From Psychrobacter urativorans (GTDB taxonomy: Bacteria > Pseudomonadota > Gammaproteobacteria > Pseudomonadales > Moraxellaceae), in NCBI RefSeq assembly GCF_904846695.1, contig NZ_CAJHBR010000002.1:186001-250000 (forward strand): DNA of 64,000 nt, written 5' to 3'. Under the pieces are notes generated by a model. The model was not told where the DNA came from. It made no database searches and saw only the letters and a program-made list of their open reading frames with translations. Shown here piece after piece: positions 9,391-18,227 of the stretch. A program made the translations under genes and the position numbers. Position 1 is the stretch's first letter; each line of letters opens with the position of its first letter.

Positions 9391-10653
9391 TTAACGTACG
9401 TATTGCGCACTTAGTGCATTGAGGCCTAGCCACTCACTCAAAGGATGCGTAGTTGCAGTATAAGGGTTATCCAGATGCTCCTCGATATAGCTACGCCCTT
9501 CAGCAGTTAAGCACTCTGCTAGTGAGCGCGACCACTGGGGACTTTTATCTTTATCAATAAGCAGGGCCCTTACCCCTTCTCTAAAGTCAGGGTTAGCAGC
9601 ACAATGCACCGCTACATTTAGCTCAAGATACAATATTTGCTCTAAAGATAGCAGTTTGACTTTATGGTACAAGGTATAGGCCAAGGCCGCTGTAACTGGA
9701 CAACCCTGTCTATAAGTCTGTACCGCTCGCTGTACCCAGCTATCATTAGCAAAGTTGCTATCGAACTGTGCCAAAGCTTGATCGTCCTGTAGCAGAGCAT
9801 CAATAGCGGCTAAACCCCCGCTATTCATCAGTCGCTGTATTGATGACCAGTGCATAGCCAATTTGCTTGCTGCTAATTCAACTGTCGGCTGTTTAGCCAG
9901 TGCCTCGCTAACAATATTATGCGCAGTTAGCAGGTAACCCGAGTCAAACATCGCTTGCCAATCACTAGCTAATAGCTGCTGCAACACCGCATCATAATCA
10001 CTACTAGCAACCCCATACTCAGCAAGATTGCTTAGCAAAGCATCATTGCCATTACACTGCGCGCCAGTCAACCCTAAGAACAGACCGGTTTTGGCCGGCA
10101 TGTGTTGTAAAAACCAACTGCCAGAGGCATCAGGGAATAAACCAATAGTCATCTCTGGCATGGCAAAACGTGTGCGTTCAGTGACTATTCGATGACTACA
10201 AGAGGCCATCAATCCCATACCACCACCCATGATAATACCGTCACCCCAAAGAATTATCGGTTTAGGATAAAAGTGCATTTGCCGATAGAGACGATACTCG
10301 TTACTAAAGAATTCAGTCGCATAAGGGTTGGGGAACGGTGGGCTATCAGACATACTGTCATAGAGCTTACGGATATCACCACCAGCACAAAAAGCCTTGT
10401 CGCCAGCCCCCTTTAATAGGATAGCTACTAGTTGCGACTTGGACTGCCACTGCTCTAACTGCTGTGACAATAAATGGCACATCTCTACACTTAGAGCATT
10501 TAGTGACTTAGGGCTGTTCAAAGTCATAATACCAATCAAGTGGCCGCTAGCTGTGGTTTCAGTAGCGAAAAGCACTGCTGCGTTAGGATCACTGTTGCCA
10601 CTGAGGTCAGTATTGCTATCAAAATGATATTTGGAATCGTTTGCTGCGCTCAT
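9391..10653 (-). CDS. 3-hydroxyisobutyryl-CoA hydrolase (crotonase superfamily)
   Basis: A 420-residue crotonase-fold protein. Motifs are FCAGGDIRKLYD (residues 88-99), GDGIIMGGGMGL (oxyanion hole, about 137-148) and MPEMTIGLFPDASGSWFL, where Glu167 and Asp175 match the catalytic pair of the hydrolase. The length exceeds ordinary enoyl-CoA hydratases and fits the hydrolase family. It releases 3-hydroxyisobutyrate from its CoA thioester in valine breakdown. The next gene upstream in its reading direction is an acyl-CoA dehydrogenase, which supports the pathway. A short-chain enoyl-CoA hydratase role is less likely. Confidence 0.88.
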   Translation of the reverse strand: MSAANDSKYHFDSNTDLSGNSDPNAAVLFATETTASGHLIGIMTLNSPKSLNALSVEMCHLLSQQLEQWQSKSQLVAILLKGAGDKAFCAGGDIRKLYDSMSDSPPFPNPYATEFFSNEYRLYRQMHFYPKPIILWGDGIIMGGGMGLMASCSHRIVTERTRFAMPEMTIGLFPDASGSWFLQHMPAKTGLFLGLTGAQCNGNDALLSNLAEYGVASSDYDAVLQQLLASDWQAMFDSGYLLTAHNIVSEALAKQPTVELAASKLAMHWSSIQRLMNSGGLAAIDALLQDDQALAQFDSNFANDSWVQRAVQTYRQGCPVTAALAYTLYHKVKLLSLEQILYLELNVAVHCAANPDFREGVRALLIDKDKSPQWSRSLAECLTAEGRSYIEEHLDNPYTATTHPLSEWLGLNALSAQYVR

Positions 10654-10780
10654 AATAGCTGCCTATCGGTTGTAGAATAAAGTAATCCGTTAAAACTTAT
10701 AGCCAAAGCCTACTGAAAATAAATAGCTCAGCAAAATTGGCTTAATAATTGGCTTAACAAAGGTAGCTTAATAAAAATGC

Positions 10781-11941
10781 TCAATAAAGGTGCTTAAGGC
10801 CATCATCTTGAAGCAGTTGCCGTGAGATAATCACGCGCATAATCTCATTAGTCCCTTCTAGTATTTGATGCACGCGCAAATCGCGCACATGACGCTCAAG
10901 AGGATAATCATTGAGATAACCGTAGCCGCCGTGTAGCTGTAGAGCTTGGTTAGCCACTTCAAAGCTTAAATCTGTTGATAAGCGTTTTGCCATTGCACAA
11001 TACACTGACGCTTGTGGGTGATTTTCATCGACCTTACTGGCAGCTAGATAGAGCATGTGCCGCGCGGTAATAGTTTGAGTTAGCATATCTGCAAGCTTAA
11101 ACTGTACCGATTGCAGGCTAGCGATAGGTTTACCGAACTGGCTACGCTCTTTAACATAGCTAGTCGCCGTTTCCAGCGCTGCTTGAGCAGTACCAACTGC
11201 GCAAATACCAATATTGATACGTCCGCCATCCAAGCCTTTCATAGCCATCATAAAGCCTTGACCTTCTTCACCAAGACGATTAGCTACCGGCACTTTGACA
11301 TTATTAAAGCTGATGCTTCTAGTTGGCTGAGCTTTCCAGCCCATCTTATGCTCACTTTTACCATATTCAATGCCGGGACTCTGCGCATCGACAACTAAGG
11401 CCGACACCCCTTTTGCACCCGTAGTACCAGTGCGGGCCATTACTACTAAAACGTCAGTAGCCCCCGCCCCTGATATAAAGGCTTTTTCTCCATTTAGGAT
11501 ATAGTAATCGCCTTGTCTGTCAGCTTTAGTACGTAACGAGACAGCATCAGAACCCGCCTCTGCTTCGGTTAGACAATAGCTACCTAACCATTCGCCACTA
11601 ATCATATTAGGTAGATACTGCTGGCAAAGCGCCGGGCTACCATACTCACCGATCATCCAACTCACCATATTGTGGATGCTTAAATAGGCCGCAACTGAGG
11701 TATCACCCCAAGCCAGCTCTTCAAACACCATAGCAGAATCCAAGCGTGGTAAACCTAAACCGCCATAATCAGGGTTGGTATATAAGCTTAAGAATCCCAG
11801 CTCACCGGTTTTTTTGATGACCTCTACTGGAAAGTAGCCTTCACGATCCCAAGTAGCCGCATGCGGTTTTAGCTCTTTTAAGGCGAACTGTTGGGCGGTT
11901 TGTTTAAAAGCGATCTGATCGGCTGTCAAAGAAAAATTCAT
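10781..11941 (-). CDS. Acyl-CoA dehydrogenase, probably isobutyryl-CoA dehydrogenase
   Basis: The 386-residue flavoprotein has the standard acyl-CoA dehydrogenase signatures YCLTEAEAGSDA (about 131-142) and LQLHGGYGYLNDYPLERHVR. ILEGTNEIMR near the C terminus carries the catalytic Glu. It oxidises short-chain acyl-CoA to the 2-enoyl form and passes electrons to electron-transfer flavoprotein. Placement 127 bases upstream of the 3-hydroxyisobutyryl-CoA hydrolase, on the same strand, suggests isobutyryl-CoA as the substrate. The substrate is an inference from context; the family is secure. Confidence 0.88.
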   Translation of the reverse strand: MNFSLTADQIAFKQTAQQFALKELKPHAATWDREGYFPVEVIKKTGELGFLSLYTNPDYGGLGLPRLDSAMVFEELAWGDTSVAAYLSIHNMVSWMIGEYGSPALCQQYLPNMISGEWLGSYCLTEAEAGSDAVSLRTKADRQGDYYILNGEKAFISGAGATDVLVVMARTGTTGAKGVSALVVDAQSPGIEYGKSEHKMGWKAQPTRSISFNNVKVPVANRLGEEGQGFMMAMKGLDGGRINIGICAVGTAQAALETATSYVKERSQFGKPIASLQSVQFKLADMLTQTITARHMLYLAASKVDENHPQASVYCAMAKRLSTDLSFEVANQALQLHGGYGYLNDYPLERHVRDLRVHQILEGTNEIMRVIISRQLLQDDGLKHLY

Positions 11942-11991
11942 TAGTTGATCCTCAAGCGTATAAGAGCATAGGGAAAAGTCGTTTTAGCTTA

Positions 11992-12026
11992 ATAAAAAGC
12001 TCATAAACAGTTATGAGCTTTTTATC
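11992..12026. terminator. Hairpin terminator between ligase and dehydrogenase
   Basis: A 13-bp perfect stem (AAAAAGCTCATAA at 11994-12006, complement at 12011-12023) with a 4-base loop and a T run on each strand. It lies after the stop of the leftward acyl-CoA ligase, so the ligase and the dehydrogenase are probably separate transcripts. Confidence 0.85.
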
Positions 12027-12072
12027 AACCTAGTTGCTTATGTGTTTACCATGAGCTGGTTTAGCTCTAGGC

Positions 12073-13746
12073 CTATTTAGCATTTAGCTGTTGAGTATAT
12101 TGTTCGCGCATAACCTTTTTATCATGTTTACCGACTGAAGTTTTTGGCAAGTCAGCGACGAACTGGAACTCGCTAGGTATACCATATTTAGGAATGATAC
12201 CTTTGCTAACGGCTTGCTCAGCGATGGCCTTGATATCATCTGCTTTAGTCTCTTGGCAATTAGGCTTGAGCACGATCAAGGCGACTGGACGCTCGCCCCA
12301 CTGCTTATCCGCCACCCCAATTACAGCGACATCAGCAACTGAAGGATGTAGCGATAAAATAGTCTCAATCTCAAGCGATGATATCCACTCGCCGCCAGAC
12401 TTTATGACATCCTTTAAACGATCGGTAATTTTGATATAACCATCAGGGCGCACATAAGCGATATCTTGAGTGTGCATATAACCGTTTTGCCACAGCTCAC
12501 TGCCAGCGTCTTGATTTTTAAAATAGCTTTGAGTCAGCCAAGGTGCCCGTAATACTAGCTCGCCAGTATGATCTTTGCCAGTACCTACCGACTCGCCCTT
12601 TTCATTCCAAATTTGTGCGTCGACCATCAGTACTGGTTTACCGGACATACAACGGCGGCTGATATCCTCTTCCTCAGTCATCGCTGGCTCATCAATACTA
12701 AACTCAGTCAAACTAATCAGCGGCGCTGTCTCTGACATGCCATAGCCGGTGTAGACCTCGATATCTTGCGCTAAGGCAGCTTTAGCTACACCTTCAGTCA
12801 ATCTCGAACCGCCGATAATCATCTTCAGACCATTAAAGCTTACGTTACGATCCTGCGCTTCTTTGAGTACCATTTGCAGTATCGTGGGTACGCAATGGGT
12901 AATGCTGACCTTTTCATTAATGATTAAATCCAACAGTGTATCTGGCGCATAACGCCCTGGGTAAACTTGCTTAAGACCAGCCATAGTAGCGGTAAACGGA
13001 AAACCCCAAGCATGCACGTGGAACATCGGCGTCATCGGCATATAGACATCGCCATAACTGACCCCTTGTTTATTCGGTAACATGCCTAATGAGGCCGCTT
13101 CTGCCATAGTGTGCAGTACCAGTTGACGGTGACTAAAGAACACCCCTTTTGGGTTGCCCGTCGTTCCTGAGGTATAAAAGGTAGTAGCAATAGTATTTTC
13201 ATCGAAGTCGGCAAACTCAAAGCTGTCATCAGCAGCAGCCAGTAGCGCTTCGTATTCACCAGTCACTCGGTTTTGATTGTTACCGAATACACCTTCAACA
13301 GTTATGCCATTATCATCCAGCCAGATAATATGCTCGATACTAGAGTTCTCAAATTGATAGTCTTTTACTAAAGCGGCAAATTCAGAATTGAGCATCAATA
13401 CTTTTGGTTTGGCATGATTAATAGTATAGAGCACCTTATCAGGCGACAGGCGTACGTTGACCGTTTGTAGAATATATTGCGACATCGGTACCGCAAAGTA
13501 GGATTCTAAATAACGATGGCTATCCCAGTCCATCACCGCTACTACATCACCAGCCGCCAGATTCAAATCAGCTAGTACGTTAGCCAAGCGATTAATACGA
13601 GTGAAAAACTCTGCATAAGTAAAACGCATTTTGTCGGCATAAACAATTTCTTGCTCTTGAGATACAGTCTTAGCGCGGTTTAATAGCTGTTTTATGAGGA
13701 GCGGGAACTCGTAGGCGCAGGGCGCACTATTGTAAATACTGGACAT
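12073..13746 (-). CDS. Acyl-CoA synthetase (AMP-forming, AlkK-like)
   Basis: A 557-residue adenylate-forming ligase. The ATP-binding loop is TFYTSGTTGNPKG (residues 189-201). The motif YTGYGMSETAP, the hinge region DRLKDVIKSGGEWISSLEIE and the C-terminal catalytic segment with KTSVGKHDKK are all present. The overall pattern resembles medium-chain AlkK-type fatty acyl-CoA ligases. It activates a carboxylic acid with ATP and CoA, feeding beta-oxidation. The substrate is not readable from sequence. It lies upstream of the acyl-CoA dehydrogenase with a terminator between them. Confidence 0.9.
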   Translation of the reverse strand: MSSIYNSAPCAYEFPLLIKQLLNRAKTVSQEQEIVYADKMRFTYAEFFTRINRLANVLADLNLAAGDVVAVMDWDSHRYLESYFAVPMSQYILQTVNVRLSPDKVLYTINHAKPKVLMLNSEFAALVKDYQFENSSIEHIIWLDDNGITVEGVFGNNQNRVTGEYEALLAAADDSFEFADFDENTIATTFYTSGTTGNPKGVFFSHRQLVLHTMAEAASLGMLPNKQGVSYGDVYMPMTPMFHVHAWGFPFTATMAGLKQVYPGRYAPDTLLDLIINEKVSITHCVPTILQMVLKEAQDRNVSFNGLKMIIGGSRLTEGVAKAALAQDIEVYTGYGMSETAPLISLTEFSIDEPAMTEEEDISRRCMSGKPVLMVDAQIWNEKGESVGTGKDHTGELVLRAPWLTQSYFKNQDAGSELWQNGYMHTQDIAYVRPDGYIKITDRLKDVIKSGGEWISSLEIETILSLHPSVADVAVIGVADKQWGERPVALIVLKPNCQETKADDIKAIAEQAVSKGIIPKYGIPSEFQFVADLPKTSVGKHDKKVMREQYTQQLNAK

Positions 13747-13962
13747 GGACTTAACTTCCTTTTTTTAATTATAAATGGATATATTGATAGTAAGAAACAA
13801 TAGCGCTGATGTAAAGTGAGCGGGCGTAAACACAGTCAATTCCAGCGTTTGTTTTTCGTAGTGTACTATTGTTGAAGGTTATGATAAGAAAGCTCTTATC
13901 TAGCGCTACAATAAAGCACCTTAACACCCTAAAAACAGCTTTTTGCGCTATAACAGTAGCTA

Positions 13963-15234
13963 CTATGCTGACTGTGATTTAGCCAAACGCTTAGTTTTAA
14001 TCATGCCAAAGCTGGCAACTAATAACGCCAACACTTGCACTAATAGCAATAGCCAAACCGTCAGTGACCAGTCTCCTCGTGCATAAGCCAATCCGCATAG
14101 CCAAGCACCCATAGTACCGCCTGCATAGTAGGCCATGTAATAAATACCCGATGCCAAAGAGCGTCCGGTTTTGACATTGACTGCAATGTAACTGATGGTT
14201 GCGGCCTGCGTTATGAATACTCCTGAGGACATAATAGCCAGTCCTACAACGATAGCCCATAACGGTGTCAATAAAGTCATCAGCACCCCAAGTATGGAGA
14301 TCATTACCGCTACTCGCACTGTACGTGCTGAGCCAAATCGACTTAATAAAGTCGTCGATAATGGGGTAATTACCACCCCAATTAAATACACCGCAAAGAT
14401 ATTAGCCAACTGACCGGTGCTCAAACTGTAGGGGCTATTGGCAAGGTGCAAGTTGATAAAAGTAAAGCAGCCTACCAAAGAGAACAATACACAAAATCCT
14501 AGCAAACAAGCGGTCACCACATAGCGATTAGTCAAATGATCGCCCAAAGTCTGCAATGCTGAGCGAAAGTTAGGATTAGCGACAAAGCGCCGTGATGAAG
14601 GCAAGGATCTACCTACCCAAAGCGCGCCAATCAGCGTCATAACCGCCATCACGTAATAGCCATGGCGCCACCCAATGAATTCATGTAAATGGCCTAATAA
14701 AAAGCGCCCCATAAATCCGCCCAACACCGACCCTGATACGTAGAATGACATGAGCTTGGTAAGGTCTGATCCTTCGAACTCTTCACCAATATAAGCAATA
14801 GTAACGACTGTAATACCCGGTACGGATAGCCCCTGCATAAATCGCCACGATCCCATCCAGCCAATACTAGGACTTTGAGCAATTAGGGCAGTGGGAATCG
14901 CTAGGAACAATAAGGCCCCAACGATAAAAGACTTGCGCCCTACTGCATCAGATAGCATCCCCAAAAATGGCGACATAATAGCAATCGCCATTACCGTAGC
15001 GCCCACGATCATACCGGCTTGTACTTCAGTCGCTGAAAAATCCACCATCAATACCGGCAATACTGCTTGAATGGAATAGACTTGCAAAAAAGCAAACATC
15101 CCTATCATACCAATGGTGATCTTCAACATCAGTGAAGGCGAATTGGTAGGCTGTAACAGAGGAGACTTTTGCATATAACTTGTAGAATTATTCACGATGA
15201 TACTGACTATGTTAGACGCCTGTTGTTTAGGCAT
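13963..15234 (-). CDS. MFS transporter, YnfM-like
   Basis: A 423-residue major facilitator with about 12 hydrophobic helices. The loop between helices 2 and 3 reads GMLSDAVGRKSFIVG, the classical MFS motif A. The order of segments (FLQVYSIQAVLPVL, SPFLGMLSD, RFMQGLSVPGI) resembles the YnfM/arabinose-efflux-like group. The first ATG is used, but no clear ribosome site precedes it; starts at residue 21 or 36, closer to the first helix, are possible. The substrate is unknown. The gene stands alone, leftward. Confidence 0.82.
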   Translation of the reverse strand: MPKQQASNIVSIIVNNSTSYMQKSPLLQPTNSPSLMLKITIGMIGMFAFLQVYSIQAVLPVLMVDFSATEVQAGMIVGATVMAIAIMSPFLGMLSDAVGRKSFIVGALLFLAIPTALIAQSPSIGWMGSWRFMQGLSVPGITVVTIAYIGEEFEGSDLTKLMSFYVSGSVLGGFMGRFLLGHLHEFIGWRHGYYVMAVMTLIGALWVGRSLPSSRRFVANPNFRSALQTLGDHLTNRYVVTACLLGFCVLFSLVGCFTFINLHLANSPYSLSTGQLANIFAVYLIGVVITPLSTTLLSRFGSARTVRVAVMISILGVLMTLLTPLWAIVVGLAIMSSGVFITQAATISYIAVNVKTGRSLASGIYYMAYYAGGTMGAWLCGLAYARGDWSLTVWLLLLVQVLALLVASFGMIKTKRLAKSQSA

Positions 15235-15602
15235 AGGTGATAGAAATAAGGCGGTAATAGATATCGATGACTACTTGTACATTTTTATGATGGTAGCACA
15301 ATCGTAGCTAAAATCAGGATTCAATGTGTTATGAATATATTCCTGTAAAACTATAAAACAGTACTTGTAAAAGTACCGAGCAAAACAGCCTATAAAAATA
15401 TAGCACAAGCGACGTTAGATGTCGTGTTAAAAAAACTGGGCTATTGTCTTTTGTTAAGTAACTTCTTAAACTTAAGTTCTACAGGTATCCTACGAACAGT
15501 AATGGATTATTTATAGTTTGATGCCTACTCAATAAAAATAAAGTCAACATTTGAGTGCACAACCTCAAGTGTCAGCACTAACGCTTTATGCAAGGAGCCA
15601 TT
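15235..15602. other. Intergenic before the cas1 remnant
   Basis: No gene is seen. I looked here and on to 16064 for the 28-base type I-F repeat family and for any spaced repeats, and found none. The stretch could include the old leader or promoter of the cas locus. Confidence 0.45.
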
Positions 15603-15731
15603 ATGAGCAAACCCTCCAATCCTTATACTGATAATAGTTTTGCCTCCTCTGATCTCAAGACCATCCTGCATTCTAAACGGGCCAATATTTATTATCTGTC
15701 GCATTGTCGGGTGATGCAGAAAGTGATTTAG
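15603..15731 (+). pseudogene. cas1: Remnant of cas1 (type I-F CRISPR-Cas), first 40 codons only
   Basis: A ribosome binding site AAGGAG stands 6 bases before an ATG. The frame reads about 42 residues and stops. Residues 15-37, including LKTILHSKRANIYYLSHCRV, match the N terminus of Cas1 of type I-F systems (SELKTILHSKRANLYYLQHC in the Pseudomonas protein, as I remember it). Intact Cas1f has about 320 residues, so nearly all of the integrase, including its metal site, is missing. No cas3, csy genes or CRISPR repeats are nearby. The start signal is preserved, so the deletion probably removed everything downstream. The match is from memory but long and specific. Confidence 0.75.
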
Positions 15732-16064
15732 CAAATTAGTCCTAAAAAGAAAAACTACGTATCTTAATCAAATATTACCGACTGAAACATAAAATCATTT
15801 AGGAGGATTGTTATAAGCTATAAGTAGATTTGACAGTAGCTAGATACAAGCGCATAGCAGGAAATAGCTACCAACAAAACCGTTTTCACTAGTTTTGTGG
15901 CTATGAATAGTAGGGCAAAAAGCTATGACTGCCCTAAATACACTTAGAAAATAATAGGGCACACAAAAAAAGACGACCGATAATACTCAGTCGTCTTTTT
16001 ATTTATAGTAAGCTTAGGATCAATAACTGCCCTCTACTTTTCAGGTAAGGAGCAAGGCTAGCCT
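15732..16064. other. Intergenic after the cas1 remnant
   Basis: 333 bases with no recognisable csy or cas fragment in any frame. Near its end is the terminator listed separately. Confidence 0.45.
15964..16003. terminator. Terminator for the ankyrin lipoprotein gene
   Basis: An 11-bp perfect stem (AAAAAGACGAC at 15967-15977, GTCGTCTTTTT at 15990-16000) with a 12-base loop and T runs on both strands, about 60 bases after the leftward gene's stop. Confidence 0.85.
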
Positions 16065-16856
16065 TTACTCACAGCTGGCTTTACCAGTACGATGATTAAT
16101 GGCACCATTAGCCTTTAATAACTTTTGCATCTCTACATGACCACGTCCACAAGCATAAGAGTAAGCGCTTTGGTTATAGGAGCCTAGTTTGGTATCTTTT
16201 GTAGTGGCTACTAGGTTAGGGTTAGCGCCTTTGGATAATAAATACTTCACCGTCTCTAAGCGGTTATTACTGGCAGATACCATGATCAAGGTTTCCCCAT
16301 CACTCTCTTGAGTTTGGTCATTAAGATCTACTGGCGCTTTAGCGTTGAGCCATTCGTATACTTTTTTTACTACATTAGTGTTTTTGCCTAATGCCGCAGA
16401 TTTTAGTACATTGTAGACATCGCCTTTATCAGTGGCATAGAGACTAGCGCCTTGGCTGACTAGATAATCCACCATGTCCTCATAGCCGATGAATGCTGCC
16501 CACCCTAAAGCCGTTTGGCCCAGATTGCCAGTGTCTTTAACTTCTAAATTTTGGCCATTGCTTACCATATATTTAACCGTAGCTAAATCGCCTTTTTTGA
16601 CCGCATCAAACCAAGTAGCATCTGCGCCTTTAGAAGGCTCAGAATAATAATTACGATAAGATAGCTTGTCTTTATTAACAATATCAAAGTTTTCAGCATC
16701 GCTAAAACGATAGCCTACTTGCGGTATTGGCGCTGTTTTGGCAACGGCTACCGTGGCATTGCTGTTAGCGCTAGTGACAGGACTAATATTTGAGCAGCCA
16801 GCTAATAACATGGCGCCCATGACAGCAGAAACACTGAGTTTGTAAACGATATTCAT
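16065..16856 (-). CDS. Ankyrin-repeat lipoprotein
   Basis: A 263-residue protein. The signal segment ends in the lipobox LLAGC with Cys21 as the lipid-attachment residue. Four or five ankyrin repeats follow, recognisable from GADATWFDAVKKGDLATVKY, GQTALGWAAFIGYEDMVDYL, DGETLIMVSASNNRLETVKY and SAYSYACGRGHVEMQKLL. Ankyrin repeats bind partner proteins; a periplasm-facing location is inferred from the lipobox. Its function is unknown. A site fitting the FNR consensus lies 63-76 bases upstream of the start. Confidence 0.85.
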   Translation of the reverse strand: MNIVYKLSVSAVMGAMLLAGCSNISPVTSANSNATVAVAKTAPIPQVGYRFSDAENFDIVNKDKLSYRNYYSEPSKGADATWFDAVKKGDLATVKYMVSNGQNLEVKDTGNLGQTALGWAAFIGYEDMVDYLVSQGASLYATDKGDVYNVLKSAALGKNTNVVKKVYEWLNAKAPVDLNDQTQESDGETLIMVSASNNRLETVKYLLSKGANPNLVATTKDTKLGSYNQSAYSYACGRGHVEMQKLLKANGAINHRTGKASCE

Positions 16857-16918
16857 AATATAGCCTCAAAAGTTCAATTAAATAGTAATAAAAAATTCGC
16901 TAATATAAAAGTCAGCTG

Positions 16919-16932
16919 TTGATCATTATCAA
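16919..16932. promoter_or_regulatory. FNR/Anr-like box
   Basis: TTGATCATTATCAA fits the FNR consensus TTGAT-N4-ATCAA exactly. It is centred about 70 bases before the ankyrin lipoprotein start and 160 before the rightward metallo-hydrolase-like gene. The right half also resembles part of a Fur site, so the regulator is uncertain. Confidence 0.35.
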
Positions 16933-17085
16933 ATTTTACAGCTGTATAGAGGTAGATTGTAAAGCATAACTATATAATGCCGCCACAAAACGCTGTATAG
17001 CGATTGTTACTCTTATTCTCATTAGTAGGCAATCACGAGTATCATTCAACACTGCTATCTTCTCATTCAATAAGGAATAATAACA

Positions 17086-17832
17086 ATGTCAGATAAAATT
17101 TACGACTTAGGTGCTGGGTTTTGGAATATACAAGGCTCGTTTCGTTTAGGCGGCATAATCAATATCGGCACTCAATGCTCACTAATACGCTTGCCCTCAG
17201 GAAGCTTTGTTTTTTTGGACAGTTATACCCTAACCGATGACGCGCGCAGTCAAGTCATGGCATTGACTGACGATGGTCAAAAGGTAGAAGCGGTATTAAA
17301 TGTGCATCCTTTTCATACCGTGCACTGTGCCCAAATGGCCGAAGACTTCCCACAAGCCACCTTTTATGGCAGTGAGCGTCATCACAAACAAGTGCCCACA
17401 GTGCAATGGAGCGATGATTTAGTCGAGAGCAAAGCCGTTGCCATGCGCTATCCTGAGCTTGAATTCTCTGTGCCCAAAGGTATCTACTATATCTCGCCCA
17501 ATGAGAAGGTTCATGCAGGCTCGCTATTGGTATATCATCCTGCCAGCCAAAGCTTACATGTCGATGATACTTTTATGAGTCCGCCCTCAAAGTTACTCAA
17601 AGCGGTTTTACCTGAGTTGCTGCTACATCCTACTACCAAAAAAGCGCTTAAAAACGATGCGGATGCGGGTCAACAATATTGCGATTGGGCGACTCAATTA
17701 GCGCATCAGTGGCGTGATACTCGGCATTTTTGTGCTGCGCATTCAAGTATGGTTAACTTCGAAATTGGTGGCTTTGAACAAGCTCTATTAACGGCCATCG
17801 ACAAAGCTCGTCCTAAACTTGAACAAGCTTAA
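17086..17832 (+). CDS. Metallo-beta-lactamase-fold-like protein, altered metal motif
   Basis: A 248-residue cytoplasmic protein. The pattern of an early glycine-rich strand (CSLIRLPSGSFVFLDSY), a His cluster (NVHPFHTVHC with His74, His77 and His80), then LHVDDTF and a late AAHSSMVNF resembles the order of metal sites in the metallo-beta-lactamase fold. The cluster is not the usual HxHxDH, so metal binding may be changed or lost. I do not recognise a named family. The ribosome site AAGGAATAA precedes the ATG. It is divergent from the ankyrin lipoprotein gene. Confidence 0.65.
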   Translation: MSDKIYDLGAGFWNIQGSFRLGGIINIGTQCSLIRLPSGSFVFLDSYTLTDDARSQVMALTDDGQKVEAVLNVHPFHTVHCAQMAEDFPQATFYGSERHHKQVPTVQWSDDLVESKAVAMRYPELEFSVPKGIYYISPNEKVHAGSLLVYHPASQSLHVDDTFMSPPSKLLKAVLPELLLHPTTKKALKNDADAGQQYCDWATQLAHQWRDTRHFCAAHSSMVNFEIGGFEQALLTAIDKARPKLEQA

Positions 17833-17971
17833 ATAGGTGACTTTAAATCAGCCTTATTTAGGGTAAGTGATGATGGCTAGTAATCATGGCGATTGAGAGC
17901 TTAGCGACGCTTAACATGATGCATAACGATGCATTGTTATCAGATAAGTCATTATAGAAGTTATTAAAGAT

Positions 17972-18000
17972 AGAGGCCGCTGAAAAGCTGGCCTTTTTTA
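17972..18000 (+). terminator. Probable terminator
   Basis: AGGCC at 17974-17978 pairs with GGCCT around 17990-17994 across an 11-base loop and a T run follows. The stem is short, so efficiency is uncertain. Confidence 0.55.
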
Positions 18001-18099
18001 TTAGCGCGGGCTTGGCTCCTCACCATTAATCATCATTTTTCAGTAATAATTTGCAAAAGGTGATAAGTTCTGTTAAAAAATAGCCCTACTTATTAATAA

Positions 18100-18122
18100 T
18101 AGCTAATCATATGATTTAGCTA
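18100..18122. promoter_or_regulatory. Palindrome upstream of carbonic anhydrase
   Basis: TAGCTAATCAT followed directly by ATGATTTAGCTA forms an inverted repeat with one extra base, about 105 bases before the start codon. It could be a protein binding site. The regulator is not known. Confidence 0.3.
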
Positions 18123-18227
18123 ATATTGATAAAACGGATGAATAATCCTCGGTAGCAACAGGTATAACGGCTAGCTCTATATGAGCTACTTTGCTTATGC
18201 CCCTTTAACTATTAAAAGGATTTAACT

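Larger units (their letters stand above)
17833..18227. other. Intergenic between hydrolase-like gene and carbonic anhydrase
   Basis: 395 bases without a gene. It contains the terminator and the palindrome listed separately, and a promoter for the carbonic anhydrase. Confidence 0.5.

Noticed and set aside
15525-15734. 69-codon leftward frame over the cas1 scrap
   Set aside because: It is the antisense of the cas1 remnant, and the plus frame has the ribosome site and the family match.
15235-16064. Possible CRISPR array near the cas1 remnant
   Set aside because: No 28-base I-F type repeat or regularly spaced repeat was found on either strand.
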